Positions 18,659-28,194 of a DNA stretch of 64,000 nucleotides are shown here, one piece after another. The notes beneath the pieces were generated by a model, which searched no databases, was not told the origin of the DNA, and saw nothing but the letters and a program-made list of their open reading frames with translations. A program made the position numbers and the translations under genes. Within the stretch, counting starts at the first letter, position 1, and each line of letters starts with the position of its first letter. The stretch is from Atopobacter sp. AH10 (lineage in GTDB: Bacteria > Bacillota > Bacilli > Lactobacillales > Aerococcaceae): positions 1 to 64,000 of the forward strand of contig NZ_QXPZ01000036.1 in NCBI RefSeq assembly GCF_003664595.1, written 5' to 3'.

Positions 18659-18687
18659 ATTTTACCATAATGTAGCGAGTTTAACAA
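18659..18687 (-). promoter_or_regulatory. rplKA promoter
   Basis: TTGTTA (-35, 18687-18682) and TAAAAT (-10, 18664-18659) are separated by 17 bases on the minus strand, about 100 bases before the rplK start. Confidence 0.7.
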
Positions 18688-18746
18688 GATAGTATTCTAC
18701 TTTTTTTCGCTATTTTTTGACTTTTATTTCAATTTTCCCATCTCTA

Positions 18747-19301
18747 CTAGAGATCTTCCTTCTTCACTTGGAAGTATTCGATTTCTGCTGTCGTTTCTCG
18801 TCCAAACATTTCGACTGTTACGCGGAGCGATTGTTTTTCATCATTCTTCGCTTCTACACGACCAGACATCCCCGTAAAGGCCCCATCAGTAATCGTCACA
18901 TAATCCCCAACTTCGATATCCAATTCAATTTTCGGTGTTTCCTTGCCCATACGGCGAAGAATAACTTCAATCTCTTCATCTAGTAAAGGCGCTGGTTTAC
19001 TCCCTGCCCCATGTGAGCCTACAAATCCCGTGACACCTGGTGTATTTCGCACAACAAACCAAGCTTCATCAGACATAATCATTTGAACCAAAACATAACC
19101 TGGGAAGGTATTTTGAACTTTGGTCTTTGCTTTACCATCTTTGATTTCGACTTCCTCTTCTTCAGGAACAATAACGTCAAAAATATTATTCTCCATCCCC
19201 ATGCTATTTTTTCTCAATAAGAGATTCTCTTTCACTTTATTTTCATAACCAGAGTAAGTATGTAAAACATACCACTCTTTACCTGTTTCAATTGTTTCCA
19301 T
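18747..19301 (-). CDS. nusG: Transcription termination/antitermination factor NusG
   Basis: 184-residue transcription elongation factor that binds RNA polymerase and couples it to other factors. The NGN domain (about 10-115) opens with WYVLHTYSGYENKVKENL. The KOW domain (about 130-182) contains VGDYVTITDGAFTGMSGRV. Follows secE in the usual rpmG-secE-nusG block. Confidence 0.97.
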   Translation of the reverse strand: METIETGKEWYVLHTYSGYENKVKENLLLRKNSMGMENNIFDVIVPEEEEVEIKDGKAKTKVQNTFPGYVLVQMIMSDEAWFVVRNTPGVTGFVGSHGAGSKPAPLLDEEIEVILRRMGKETPKIELDIEVGDYVTITDGAFTGMSGRVEAKNDEKQSLRVTVEMFGRETTAEIEYFQVKKEDL

Positions 19302-19389
19302 CTTGGCACCTTTCCTTTTCCTTCAACATTCTTCCCTACATAATTCTCTCTTCAAACTTGCTTAATAGCCTATATTTTTTTCTAAACAA

Positions 19390-19415
19390 AAAACCTCTCC
19401 GAGGACGAAAAGGTT
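19390..19415 (-). terminator. Hairpin between secE and nusG
   Basis: AAACCT/AGGTTT with an inner CTC/GAG pair and a T-run on the minus strand. It may end part of the rpmG-secE transcript. A possible promoter for nusG (TTGTTT, 16 bases, TATTAA) follows directly, but it is weak. Confidence 0.4.
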
Positions 19416-19450
19416 TGTTGCATAGAACTTCTACAAAATAGTTTACCACA

Positions 19451-19621
19451 TTATCGGATGAATGTAGAGAAAAGTTTATCGATCCCGTAATCTGCCAGAG
19501 CAAAATAAACCACAAAAAGCATGACTGCACTGATAACTGTCACAGTATAACGATTCACTTCTTCGCTAGTTGGCCAAGTTGTTTGACGCATTTCATCCAT
19601 TACGTTCTTCAAAAAACCCAT
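19451..19621 (-). CDS. secE: Preprotein translocase subunit SecE
   Basis: Short gene of 56 codons. The translation begins MGFLKNVMDEMRQTTWPT and has a single hydrophobic helix (about 28-45) followed by the amphipathic end GIDKLFSTFIR. The TWPT motif after a basic helix is the SecE signature. SecE clamps the SecYEG channel in the membrane. Two ATGs stand in tandem; the one at 19621 has better spacing to GAGGTGA. It lies between rpmG and nusG, as expected. Confidence 0.95.
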   Translation of the reverse strand: MGFLKNVMDEMRQTTWPTSEEVNRYTVTVISAVMLFVVYFALADYGIDKLFSTFIR

Positions 19622-19675
19622 CATTTCACCTCATTATTGCCTACCCACTCATGGGCTGTCCTACTTTTTATAAGT

Positions 19676-19828
19676 CTACTTTGTTTCCTTATGTGGCGTA
19701 TGCTTGCCACAGTACCGGCAAAACTTGTTGATTTCAATCCGTTCCTGCCGATGATCACTCGGGTGAATAGTGTAATTACGCGAGCCACACACTGTACAAG
19801 CTAACCCTGTCTTTTTCTTCTTGACCAA
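19676..19828 (-). CDS. rpmG: 50S ribosomal protein L33, zinc-binding type
   Basis: A 50-codon gene. The translation begins with [19 protein letters not shown] and has a C11-x2-C14 and C37-x2-C40 zinc ribbon, the C+ form of L33. The start is TTG at 19828 with AGGAGGT 7 bases upstream. It is the first gene of rpmG-secE-nusG, downstream of sigH as in B. subtilis. Confidence 0.95.
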   Translation of the reverse strand: MVKKKKTGLACTVCGSRNYTIHPSDHRQERIEINKFCRYCGKHTPHKETK

Positions 19829-19895
19829 GAGACAGACCTCCTTTGCCGATATCGCTCAACTTGTCCTCGATAATAGAGCTAACAAGTCCTCCTTA

Positions 19896-19924
19896 ATCAT
19901 AAAGAGGCCCGTCCTCTTTGTCAA
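19896..19924 (-). promoter_or_regulatory. rpmG-secE-nusG promoter
   Basis: Perfect -35 TTGACA (19924-19919), 17-base spacer and -10 TATGAT (19901-19896) on the minus strand. The spacer is itself a dyad, AAAGAGG/CCTCTTT. An AAGGAGG stretch follows only a few bases later, so the 5' leader of about 65 bases may be structured (ACTTGT/ACAAGT). Confidence 0.85.
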
Positions 19925-20073
19925 ATGAAAAATGCGCTTTTATCACTATTGAAATACATCCTAATCCTTACAATTGACTTTTCCTGTAACTAGATGCTTT
20001 TTTTATTTCTGAAAATCATCAGCTTAATTCTCTAGAGGTCTATAGCTAGCTTCTCTCTATCCCATTAGAATAG

Positions 20074-20685
20074 CTAACTTGATCTCTTGTCATGTGAGCA
20101 AGTGTCATCAGTTTTTAAACTAAGGTGTAACTTCTTCTTACATCTTCGCCTAGCAGAGCCGATTTGATCTACAGTCAAATGTAGATCATTGGCAATATTT
20201 TCATCAGAATAACCCGAAAGCATCAGTGTAAACACACGATCTTCCAAAGGGGACAGACTAGCACGATAAGTTTCTAGACTTTCATTGATTATAGCGGATG
20301 TCTCTGGCTTTTCAATAAAGGCAATCCACCTTAATATATCCTGTCCACTATCCATAGTCGAGTGGAAATCTTCTATCGATACCTGTTGTCCTAAACCTCG
20401 CCATTCACTATATTGTTTACGCATCAAGCTACATAGGCGATTTTTCCAAGCTGTTTTAAAATAAAAGGCAAATCCATATGCCTCTTGCTTTTTAAACATC
20501 TTCGCAGATTTAAACAGAACTATACAAGCTTCTTGAAAATAATCTTCTGCCGTCATCCCTTTGATCGGATAAAGGGCCTGATACTTATAGATCAAATTTT
20601 TGAAGCGCTCCACCAACTGAATAAAATAGTCTTCGTTCTCATCTTGCTGAAAAAGAACGACCAATTCATCGACAGTTTCCTCCAT
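20074..20685 (-). CDS. sigH: Alternative sigma factor, SigH/ComX family
   Basis: 203-residue sigma-70 family protein with a region 2 (about 10-90, including AEDYFQEACIVLFKSAKMF) and a region 4 helix-turn-helix (about 140-190, LSPLEDRVFTLMLSGYSDENIA). Position between rae1 (yacP) and rpmG is that of B. subtilis sigH. In non-sporulating lactic acid bacteria the orthologue (often named comX/sigX) directs late competence genes, which fits the comC gene at 578-1354. No other competence gene is in the window, so the regulon is inferred. Confidence 0.85.
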   Translation of the reverse strand: MEETVDELVVLFQQDENEDYFIQLVERFKNLIYKYQALYPIKGMTAEDYFQEACIVLFKSAKMFKKQEAYGFAFYFKTAWKNRLCSLMRKQYSEWRGLGQQVSIEDFHSTMDSGQDILRWIAFIEKPETSAIINESLETYRASLSPLEDRVFTLMLSGYSDENIANDLHLTVDQIGSARRRCKKKLHLSLKTDDTCSHDKRSS

Positions 20686-20736
20686 GGCTCTTCCTTTCTC
20701 ACCATCAATTCCATCCTGTCAGATTAGTCGTTCTCT

Positions 20737-21279
20737 TTATTCTTTAGATGATCCATCTTCTTGACTCAAGTCATGCAACAAGTCTTTTAATTGTAGCAAC
20801 TGATCCGCTCTCCAAGGAGAATGACGTTTGACCCCGTGTTTACGATAATCACGGCTCTCCAAAACGGCTCGTTCATGAGCCTCAGCCACATCCTTGTATA
20901 GTTCTCGAGCTGACTTTCTAAGGGCGCCTTGCTGAAAAACTAGCCATTGTTCAGCTAAATCGCTCGTTGCCACCGTAATCAAAAGCAAGGGCGAAAGACA
21001 CTCCCTAACTGTCCGCTCAATATAACTATCGGCCGTTTCACCTTCCTTAGTGTAAACAACGGATAGTTGATACTGATCATAGACTTGTTCAATACCTGGG
21101 ACAAACTGGGCATCAAAAACAACAACAATCGCAGTTTCTGTCAATTTAGCATACTCCGATAAGCGAAAAAGGAGTTCATCTCGTGCTTCTTCTAACTGAT
21201 TCTTCTTCTGATAGTTTGCAAGGGTCGGCCAGGCGCCGATGATATTATAACCATCCACAATCAACAGGCGCCGCTTCAT
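20737..21279 (-). CDS. rae1: NYN domain ribonuclease Rae1 (YacP)
   Basis: PIN-like NYN nuclease of 180 residues. The protein opens with LLIVDGYNIIGAW (D9 and N12 belong to the acidic active site) and has a second acidic strand IVVVFDAQF. The B. subtilis orthologue YacP/Rae1 cuts certain mRNAs in the ribosomal A site. The gene overlaps the end of rlmB by 4 bases (ATGA) and precedes sigH, the conserved order. Confidence 0.88.
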   Translation of the reverse strand: MKRRLLIVDGYNIIGAWPTLANYQKKNQLEEARDELLFRLSEYAKLTETAIVVVFDAQFVPGIEQVYDQYQLSVVYTKEGETADSYIERTVRECLSPLLLITVATSDLAEQWLVFQQGALRKSARELYKDVAEAHERAVLESRDYRKHGVKRHSPWRADQLLQLKDLLHDLSQEDGSSKE

Positions 21280-22166
21280 GACAACTTCCGCTTTCTTAAA
21301 ACTTCATACGCTAGAACGCCGCAAGCCACTGAAGCATTCAAACTTTGAACATGTCCTATCATTGGAAGGGTAAGCAATTGATCGCAATTTTTCTTCACCA
21401 GTGGGGACATCCCTTTTCCTTCGTTACCAATAACTAGCACTAAAGGTCCTGTCGCATCCCATTCTGTGTAAGATTCACCCTGCATATCCGTTCCAAAGAT
21501 CCAACAACCTCTTGCCTTTAAAGTTTCCAAAGTTTGGCTAAGATTGGTCACTCGGACAACTGGCACATGCTCTATAGCTCCTGTAGAAACCTTTGCTACT
21601 GTACCTGTTAGAGAAACACTACGATGCTTCGGAATAATAATCCCATGACACCCAACTGCATCTGCTGTCCGTAAAATAGAGCCCAAATTATGTGGATCCT
21701 CTATACCATCCAACATGATGATAAATGGTGGTGCCTGTAATTCATCCGCTAAGTCAAAAATAGCTTCCAAAGGCTGATAGCTATAAGCCGCTCGACTCAA
21801 AACAAAACCTTGATGGGCAGCCTGATGACTTAATTCAGCTAACTTTGTTTTTGGAACAAATTGGATAGGAAGCCCTTTCTCTTTAGCTAGCTTCAGTATA
21901 GTCTGGCTATCCTTTTTAGACAATCCATCCTGAACAAATAATTTGTTAAAGTCCACTTCAGAGGTCAAAGCAGCGTGGACAGCATGTTTGCCGTAGATCA
22001 TCTCACTAGAGAAATCCCCGCTTTCTTTACCTTTTTTCAAGTTATCTTCTTTATTATCGTTAGCTTTTATCAGACGTTTTTTCGATTTAAATGTTGATTT
22101 AACGCCGTTCCTTCCTACTTTCGTCCCAGAGCGAGGGCGAGACGGACGCTCGTCTTTTCTAGCCAT
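21276..22166 (-). CDS. rlmB: 23S rRNA 2'-O-methyltransferase RlmB (TrmH family)
   Basis: SPOUT methyltransferase (296 residues from the chosen start) that methylates G2251 of 23S rRNA. It has a long basic N-terminal extension (1-55), the substrate-binding domain (about 57-130) and the three SPOUT motifs: NLGSILRTADA (160-170), GNEGKGM (247-253) and SLNASVA (275-281), which form the knotted SAM site. The start is the ATG at 22166 after GGAAGGAGG; it overlaps the mrnC end by 8 bases. Confidence 0.93.
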   Translation of the reverse strand: MARKDERPSRPRSGTKVGRNGVKSTFKSKKRLIKANDNKEDNLKKGKESGDFSSEMIYGKHAVHAALTSEVDFNKLFVQDGLSKKDSQTILKLAKEKGLPIQFVPKTKLAELSHQAAHQGFVLSRAAYSYQPLEAIFDLADELQAPPFIIMLDGIEDPHNLGSILRTADAVGCHGIIIPKHRSVSLTGTVAKVSTGAIEHVPVVRVTNLSQTLETLKARGCWIFGTDMQGESYTEWDATGPLVLVIGNEGKGMSPLVKKNCDQLLTLPMIGHVQSLNASVACGVLAYEVLRKRKLS

Positions 22167-22632
22167 TAGCTTCCTCCTTCCCCTTTTCAGCATTCATTTC
22201 AATTACTTCTATAGATTTTTGGATCAGTTCCCCTAAGCGCTCCTCCTGCCCATCTAAGGACAAATAGCCCATAACCGCTTCAAACCCAGAAGCAATTCGA
22301 TAGGTCACGATATCACTATTTTTGGCAGAAGTATGCGATTTAGCATTGCGCCCACGCTTAAATACAGCCAGTTCTTCTTCTGTCCATTCTCCTCTATCGA
22401 TCATCGCTTGAGCAATTTTAGCTTGCGCTTTGGCAGAAACATATTGGGTGGCTTTTCGGTGCAAGCGATTAGGTTTAGTCAAGCCCGCCTCTAAAAGGTA
22501 GCGTCTAATCCCCACGTCGTAGACAGCATCCCCTAAAAAAGCTAGAGCCAATCCATTAGCTTGGCTCCTAAGAGGGCTTGCTTTTTCTGCATTTTCTTCT
22601 AACGATTTGAGTAAGGCCTTGTCCTTAATCAT
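22159..22632 (-). CDS. mrnC: Mini-ribonuclease III
   Basis: RNase III catalytic domain without the RNA-binding domain (157 residues), used for 23S rRNA maturation. The signature [17 protein letters not shown] (about 31-47) carries the catalytic acidic residues, and the family segment [16 protein letters not shown] lies near 95-110. The start is the ATG at 22632, overlapping the cysS stop by 8 bases; GGAGACG is the ribosome site. Confidence 0.93.
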   Translation of the reverse strand: MIKDKALLKSLEENAEKASPLRSQANGLALAFLGDAVYDVGIRRYLLEAGLTKPNRLHRKATQYVSAKAQAKIAQAMIDRGEWTEEELAVFKRGRNAKSHTSAKNSDIVTYRIASGFEAVMGYLSLDGQEERLGELIQKSIEVIEMNAEKGKEEANG

Positions 22633-24052
22633 TATTTTCACGTCTCCAACGGGTTCCATGATTAGTATCTTCTAAGATAATCCCCTTAGCCTTCAATTCA
22701 TCCCGAATACGGTCAGCTTCTCTAAAATCACGACCTGCTCGAGCTTCATTCCGCCTATCAATGAGTTTTTGAACATCTTCATCCAAAAGCTCTTTCGCAT
22801 CTTCTTTTACTTCTATCCCAAAGACTTCCAACAAGCGAACCAAGAGTTCTCGTCCAGCTTTCAGCTTAGCCACTGAGGTCTCTTCTTTTGCCGTTTCCAA
22901 ATTGAGTGCTTTGCTCAGTTCAAAGATAATTCCCAAGCCATTTGGCGTATTAAAATCATCGTCCATAGCTTCGATAAATTTCGAATAATAAGAGTTAATC
23001 TCCTCTTCTTCCTCTACCGTTAAACTTTTACCTTCAGCTGTTTCTTGTCCCAAACGGTAATCGATATTCGCCATGCAGGTTTTGAAGCGTTCTAAATTAC
23101 TTGCAGCTTCTTTCAATTTCTCTTCACTAAACACGAGAGGGTGACGATAATGAGCAGAAGACAAATAAAGACGCACTACTTTAGGATCTACTACTTTGAT
23201 TAAATCATGTACAAGAGTAAAGTTCCCTAAAGACTTACTCATTTTTTCCCCATCAGCCGCGGTTACAAAACCGTTATGTAGCCAATAATGAGCAAATTCT
23301 TGACCATTATGCGCTTCACTTTGGGCTATTTCATTTTCATGATGAGGGAAAGTTAAATCATGCCCACCTGCATGTATATCGATTGTCTTCCCAAGATAGT
23401 GCCCAGCCATAACAGAACATTCAATATGCCAACCAGGGCGTCCTTCCCCCCAAGGAGAGGTCCATGATATCTCTCCTGCTTTAGCACTTTTCCATAAAGC
23501 AAAGTCTACCAATTGCTCTTTCTTCCGATCGTCTTCAGAAGCCGTTCGTTCACTTGCACCAGCTTTCAATTCACTTAAACTTTGATCGCTCAACTTTCCA
23601 TAATCTTTAAAGTGGCTTGTCCGATAATAAACATCCCCTTCTGATTCATACGCATAACCCTTGTCAATTAGATCACTGATAAAAGAGATGATTTCATCCA
23701 TATGATCCATAACACGTGGATGGACAGTAGCTGCTTGAACGTTTAAAGCCCCAGCATCTTCAAAAAAGGCGGCAATATATTTGTCCGCTACTTCTTTCAC
23801 ACTTAGCCCAGTTTCTTTGGCTACACGAATGACTTTATCGTCCACGTCAGTAAAATTGGAAACATAAGTTACCCTGTATCCTCTAAATGTCAAATACCGC
23901 CGAATGGTATCAAAAGCAACCGCTGAACGTGCATTCCCAATATGGATATAGTTGTAGACAGTTGGCCCACACACATACATCTTTATTTCACCTTCAACAA
24001 GAGGTTTTAACGTTTCTTTTTGCCTAGTTAATGTGTTATATAAACGGATCAT
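22625..24052 (-). CDS. cysS: Cysteinyl-tRNA synthetase
   Basis: Class I aminoacyl-tRNA synthetase of 475 residues. HIGN is at 37-40 and KMSKS at 270-274. The zinc ligands that discriminate cysteine are C28, C212, H237 and E241. It lies 120 bases downstream of gltX and overlaps mrnC, forming cysS-mrnC-rlmB-rae1. No T-box leader was seen upstream. Confidence 0.97.
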   Translation of the reverse strand: MIRLYNTLTRQKETLKPLVEGEIKMYVCGPTVYNYIHIGNARSAVAFDTIRRYLTFRGYRVTYVSNFTDVDDKVIRVAKETGLSVKEVADKYIAAFFEDAGALNVQAATVHPRVMDHMDEIISFISDLIDKGYAYESEGDVYYRTSHFKDYGKLSDQSLSELKAGASERTASEDDRKKEQLVDFALWKSAKAGEISWTSPWGEGRPGWHIECSVMAGHYLGKTIDIHAGGHDLTFPHHENEIAQSEAHNGQEFAHYWLHNGFVTAADGEKMSKSLGNFTLVHDLIKVVDPKVVRLYLSSAHYRHPLVFSEEKLKEAASNLERFKTCMANIDYRLGQETAEGKSLTVEEEEEINSYYSKFIEAMDDDFNTPNGLGIIFELSKALNLETAKEETSVAKLKAGRELLVRLLEVFGIEVKEDAKELLDEDVQKLIDRRNEARAGRDFREADRIRDELKAKGIILEDTNHGTRWRRENND

Positions 24053-24117
24053 CCCTTCACTTCCTTTCTAAACTTCTCATCGGGCAGAGTCCTTTGATTT
24101 ATCCTGTAAAATTGGAC

Positions 24118-24142
24118 AAAAGCAGTCGGAATTCCGACTGCT
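24118..24142 (-). terminator. Terminator after gltX
   Basis: A perfect 22-bp palindrome, AGCAGTCGGAA and its complement TTCCGACTGCT (24121-24142), with TTTT following on the minus strand. It lies between gltX and cysS. Confidence 0.75.
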
Positions 24143-24172
24143 CTTTCATCCTGTCTTTCCTATCTTATCTGT

Positions 24173-25645
24173 TTAAGCTATAGCTTTTTCAGCAATATCT
24201 AAATGATGGAGGACACGTTCTTTTCCTAACATTTCAATCATCTCACCAATAGCTGGCCCATGGGCACTTCCACTGGTTGCTACACGAATAGGCATGTAAA
24301 GATTCTTACCCTTGATTTTAGTCGACTTTTGAACAGATTTTATAGCAGCCATCACATTATCTGCTGTCCATTCATCGGTATTTTCAATTGCTTCCCTAAA
24401 AGCTTTCAAAACAGTCGGAACTTGTTCCCCTGCAAGAATTTCTTTTTCATGTTCCCCAAAACTAATAGATTCTTCAAAGAACAAGTGAGCCAAGTCAACA
24501 ATTTGAGCTGCATAAGCCATTTGTTCTTGGTAGAGTCCAACAATACGTGTTAACCATTCTGCTCGTTCAATAGCTTCTTCCTTAGTGACTAAACCAGCCT
24601 TGATCAATTGTTCAATGGCTAGAGGAGCTACAGCATGTAAATCTGCTTTCTTGAAGTATTGGTTGGCAATCCATTCCAATTTCTTATTATCGAAAGCTGC
24701 TGGAGATTTCCCTAAACGATCTGCATCAAAGATGTCAATAAGCTCTAAACGAGTAAATAATTCATCTTCCCCAACTGGAGACCAACCTAAAAGGGCAATA
24801 AAGTTGAACAAAGCTTCTGGCAAATAACCTAGATCCTTATATTGTTCAATAAATTGCAAGATTGTTTCATCTCGTTTAGACAACTTCTTCCCAGTTTCAG
24901 AATTAATGATCAAGGTCATATGCCCAAATTTTGGAGCTTCCCACCCAAAGGCTTCATAGATCATCAATTGTTTAGGCGTGTTAGCAATATGGTCATCCCC
25001 ACGAAGAACATGAGTGATTTCCATCATGTGATCATCCACTACTACAGCAAAGTTATAAGTTGGCATGCCATCACGTTTTTGGATAACAAAGTCTCCACCT
25101 ACACTTCTTCCTTCGAAGCTAATTGAGCCCTTAACTATATCGTCAAAGTGGTAAACCCCATCAGTTGGCACACGGAAGCGCACCACAGATTGTCGCCCTT
25201 CCCTAATAAAAGCTTCTTCTTGCTCTTTTGTTAAATGGGCGTGTTGTCCTCCATAATGAGGCATTTCTCCATTTGCACGTTGAGCTTCACGTTCAGCCTC
25301 TAATTCTTCTTCCGTCATGTAGCAACGATAAGCCTTGCCTTCATCTAACAATTGTTGGATAAGGGGGTCATAGATCGCCCGACGTTCGGATTGACGGTAA
25401 GGACCATATTCCCCTTTGAAATCTGGACCTTCATCCCAGTCCATCCCTAACCAATGCAAATTAGACAATTGGCTACTTTCACCATCTGCTATATTCCTTT
25501 TCAAGTCGGTGTCCTCGATACGGATCACAAAGTCCCCACCATGGCGACGTGCGAATAAATAATTAAATAGTGCTGTTCGAGCGTTCCCAATGTGCAAATG
25601 CCCTGTTGGACTTGGTGCATACCGCACACGAATTCGATCTGACAT
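24173..25645 (-). CDS. gltX: Glutamyl-tRNA synthetase
   Basis: Class I aminoacyl-tRNA synthetase of 490 residues. [12 protein letters not shown] (11-22) holds the HIGH-type motif and KLSKR (254-258) the KMSKS-type motif. The start is the ATG at 25645 after GAGGGGAAG; an in-frame ATG 27 bases earlier is less likely. Lactobacillales usually charge both tRNA-Glu and tRNA-Gln with this enzyme and amidate the latter with GatCAB; that gene set is not in the window. Confidence 0.97.
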   Translation of the reverse strand: MSDRIRVRYAPSPTGHLHIGNARTALFNYLFARRHGGDFVIRIEDTDLKRNIADGESSQLSNLHWLGMDWDEGPDFKGEYGPYRQSERRAIYDPLIQQLLDEGKAYRCYMTEEELEAEREAQRANGEMPHYGGQHAHLTKEQEEAFIREGRQSVVRFRVPTDGVYHFDDIVKGSISFEGRSVGGDFVIQKRDGMPTYNFAVVVDDHMMEITHVLRGDDHIANTPKQLMIYEAFGWEAPKFGHMTLIINSETGKKLSKRDETILQFIEQYKDLGYLPEALFNFIALLGWSPVGEDELFTRLELIDIFDADRLGKSPAAFDNKKLEWIANQYFKKADLHAVAPLAIEQLIKAGLVTKEEAIERAEWLTRIVGLYQEQMAYAAQIVDLAHLFFEESISFGEHEKEILAGEQVPTVLKAFREAIENTDEWTADNVMAAIKSVQKSTKIKGKNLYMPIRVATSGSAHGPAIGEMIEMLGKERVLHHLDIAEKAIA

Positions 25646-25878
25646 ATTTCTCTTCCCCTCTTTAGAAATCATTCAGCGCTATTATATCACAAATAACCCC
25701 CAAGGTAACCCGATCAGCCCATTTCTCTAGGACTTTGCAAGCATTTTTCACTACTCGCCTTCTTTTTTCAAAGATATACTTCAGCAATCGCCTATTTAAT
25801 CTTCCTTTCCTCATCTTATCATGACAGCACATTTTTCTTAGAATCAACTCGAGAAGTCCAGCCTACAACAATAAAAAC

Positions 25879-25959
25879 ACCCATGATAGATGTGCCAATC
25901 ATCCCCTAAAAGTATCTTTAACATGCAGACGCTTTTGGGTCAAGCCCCCTATCATGGGT
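25879..25959 (-). ncRNA. Structured RNA element or long-loop terminator
   Basis: A perfect 11-bp stem, ACCCATGATAG with CTATCATGGGT, encloses 59 bases that hold a second hairpin (AAAAG..TCT with AGA..CTTTT). On the minus strand it is followed by GTTTTT. It starts about 25 bases after the stop codon of the 68-codon gene and ends about 230 bases before gltX. It could be that gene's terminator or a separate small RNA. It does not match a riboswitch consensus I know. The rest of the gap 25646-25984 has no gene. Confidence 0.45.
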
Positions 25960-25984
25960 AAACAAGTCAATCACTAGTTCTAGT

Positions 25985-26191
25985 CTAGTTAAATGGTTCG
26001 CCATCACACAATCCCTTTAAAAGTTCTTGAAACTCTTCTTCAGTAGTGACGGCAATGCTATGCGTATCCATACAGCTAGAGCAATCCTCTGTGGATTCTT
26101 CTACTTTCTCCTTCAAGCTTTTGTCCTCTAGAAGTTCTTTGCGAGCTTCTTCTTCAATTGCTTTTTTTCTTTCTTCATCCTTTAATGACAT
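25985..26191 (-). CDS. Small acidic protein of unknown function with CSSC motif
   Basis: I do not recognise this 68-residue protein. The first half is a charged, probably helical segment rich in Glu and Lys (residues 1-33). It is followed by DCSSCMD (36-42), a CxxC pair that could bind metal or be redox-active, then an acidic helix EEEFQELLKG and a third cysteine near the end. A plausible ribosome site (AAAGGAAGTG) precedes the ATG. There is no signal peptide or membrane segment. It is a lone gene followed by a structured hairpin. Confidence 0.6.
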   Translation of the reverse strand: MSLKDEERKKAIEEEARKELLEDKSLKEKVEESTEDCSSCMDTHSIAVTTEEEFQELLKGLCDGEPFN

Positions 26192-26536
26192 TTTTCTTCA
26201 CTTCCTTTCCCTGCGCTAAGAAGTTCTCTAGTCACTTCATAAAACGTTTAATTACTACATATTGTTTTCTGTAAAATACCGCTCCCTAAAAGCCTTAAGT
26301 CGGTATTCCTAACAACTTCATTATACTCTTTTCTCACTAAGCAACCAAATAAAATCCCATCTCAAAAGCGACCCTTTAGAAGACTTTGTGAGCTTATTTT
26401 TACACTCTTTCCCATACACAGGGAACATCCTTACATTTCTCCCTCTACAGATCCAATTGCTTTAAAATAAAAGGATTAGCAACCCTCCCCCTCGTAATCT
26501 CTCTTTCTATCCCTTATAATAAAGGCAGGTGATTCC
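26192..26536. promoter_or_regulatory. Divergent intergenic region with MATE gene -10
   Basis: No gene is seen. A perfect -10 TATAAT lies at 26515-26520, only 16 bases before the MATE start codon; no good -35 could be assigned. AAAGGCAGGTGA is the ribosome site, so the leader would be very short. The promoter of the small CSSC protein gene should also be here. Confidence 0.45.
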
Positions 26537-27940
26537 ATGAAAAAAACAAACTATACCGATAACTTTTTAACAACAGGTCCAATGAATCGAGTGATTCTGA
26601 CCATTTCTGTTCCGCTCATGTTAAATAACTTGGTAAGAACCTTGTTTAATTTAACTGACGGGCTTTTTGTGGCTCAAATATCCGCTATAGACTTTTCTGC
26701 AACAGCTTTTGTTTGGCCACTTAACTTTCTATTTATTGCTATCGGCTTAGGGATTGGCATTGGTTCCACTGCTTTAATCGCCCAAATGATCGGCGCAAAG
26801 CAAGCTACACACGCCAGTAGATACGCCCATAATGCCGTACTCATGACTTTTGTTATTGGCTTCATCATGTCATCACTGGGCTACTTCTTATCTCCTTCTA
26901 TGTTGTCTTGGATGGGAGCAAGAGGTGAATTACTTGAAAAGTCCATCATCTACTTACAAATTAGTTACTTAGGTCTCTTTTTTGACTTTACTTACTTTGG
27001 CTTTCAGGCTATCCTCAATGCTCAGGGTCAAACTAAAGTCATCACACAGATCTCTATCCTTTCATCTGTGACCAATATCATTTTAGATCCCATTTTTATC
27101 TTTAAGCGTATAGACTTCCTTCATATCAACGGTCTTGGCTTAGGAATCAGCGGGGCAGCCTGGGCAACGGTCTTATCAAAACTTTTCCTACTCTTCCTCA
27201 TCATTTGGCAAACTCATCGTCGGTCAAGCATCCGCTTTTCCTTCCGACGACTCCAGCCTGATATTGAAACTATTAAGGTCATTGCAAAAATTGCCGCTCC
27301 AACTGCAGTGGGCTATTGTGGTTCTGCCATGGGATTCACTATCCTCAACGGCTTTATCCAATCTTACGGAACAACTACCTTAGCTGCCTATTCCATGGTT
27401 AATCGTGTCACAGACCTTCTAACTCAACCACAAATGGGCGTTGGAGGTGCTCTGACATCCATTATCGGTCAAAATATGGGCGCTCAGCTCTATGACCGCG
27501 CCCATAAAATTTTTAATCGTGCCATGACCATCATCTTAGTCACCTCTGTCATTTCCTGTATTCTTGTAATTATTTTCAAATATCAATTGCTAGGTATCTT
27601 TATCAAAAACAATTCTAACCCAGAACTTTGGCGTTTAGCCATTGAGTATCTTTATTATTCTGCTTTTATTATCTTTTTCATGGGTATGTTCTCAGCTTAC
27701 ATTGGTTTTTTCCAAGGATGCGGTCAAACTAAATATTCCATGTATATGACAATTGGACGCTTGTGGTGCTTGCGTTTACCAATTATTTGGCTCTTAAAAA
27801 CTTTTGCCAATCTAGGTCCTAGCACTGTATGGATTGCCATGTTGTTATCCAACTGTCTCATTGTGGTCTTTGGTTTCTTAGTCTATCGGCATAATGATTG
27901 GACAGCCTTAGCCATGGCAAATTCTACAGATAAAAGCTGA
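26537..27940 (+). CDS. MATE family efflux transporter
   Basis: Polytopic membrane protein of 467 residues with about twelve helices in two homologous halves, the MatE arrangement. The N-terminal half opens with MNRVILTISVPLMLNNLVRTLFN-like sequence (18-40), and the MATE-typical GIGIGSTALIAQMIGA lies near 74-89. Members export cationic drugs or metabolites in exchange for Na+ or H+. The substrate cannot be read from sequence. It is a single gene flanked by a promoter and a strong hairpin terminator. Confidence 0.9.
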   Translation: MKKTNYTDNFLTTGPMNRVILTISVPLMLNNLVRTLFNLTDGLFVAQISAIDFSATAFVWPLNFLFIAIGLGIGIGSTALIAQMIGAKQATHASRYAHNAVLMTFVIGFIMSSLGYFLSPSMLSWMGARGELLEKSIIYLQISYLGLFFDFTYFGFQAILNAQGQTKVITQISILSSVTNIILDPIFIFKRIDFLHINGLGLGISGAAWATVLSKLFLLFLIIWQTHRRSSIRFSFRRLQPDIETIKVIAKIAAPTAVGYCGSAMGFTILNGFIQSYGTTTLAAYSMVNRVTDLLTQPQMGVGGALTSIIGQNMGAQLYDRAHKIFNRAMTIILVTSVISCILVIIFKYQLLGIFIKNNSNPELWRLAIEYLYYSAFIIFFMGMFSAYIGFFQGCGQTKYSMYMTIGRLWCLRLPIIWLLKTFANLGPSTVWIAMLLSNCLIVVFGFLVYRHNDWTALAMANSTDKS

Positions 27941-28031
27941 TCTAACAATAGTCAATGAGATGTCAGTAATAGGACTGTATCGATCAGTCGACATCTAGTA
28001 TTTTTTTCTAATTCCCCTTATCCGAGTAGGC

Positions 28032-28078
28032 AAAAAGAGGTGTTGATGAGTAGCTATATACTCAGCAACACCTTTTTC
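28032..28078. terminator. Two-tier bidirectional terminator
   Basis: Outer stem AGGTGTTG/CAACACCT (28038-28045 and 28066-28073) and inner stem TGAGTA/TACTCA, with A-rich and T-rich flanks. It separates the convergent MATE and MalY-like genes. Confidence 0.8.
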
Positions 28079-28194
28079 CTAACTCCTGATTAAAGTCTAT
28101 TCCCAACTTTTTATTCCACTAATCGTCACTTTATGATGACCTTTGTCCATCTCCCTTTAAACGAAACGATTCTCTTCTATCTGTTGCTAACTAA

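Noticed and set aside
19583-19804. Open frame on the plus strand across secE and rpmG
   Set aside because: It is the complement of two real short genes, rpmG and secE, which have the expected products, order and ribosome sites.
24053-24172. T-box leader before cysS
   Set aside because: No T-box core sequence, specifier stem or antiterminator is visible; the palindrome there is the gltX terminator.
25662-25847. Open frame of 61 codons upstream of gltX
   Set aside because: Basic, low-complexity translation without a ribosome site, overlapping the gltX leader.
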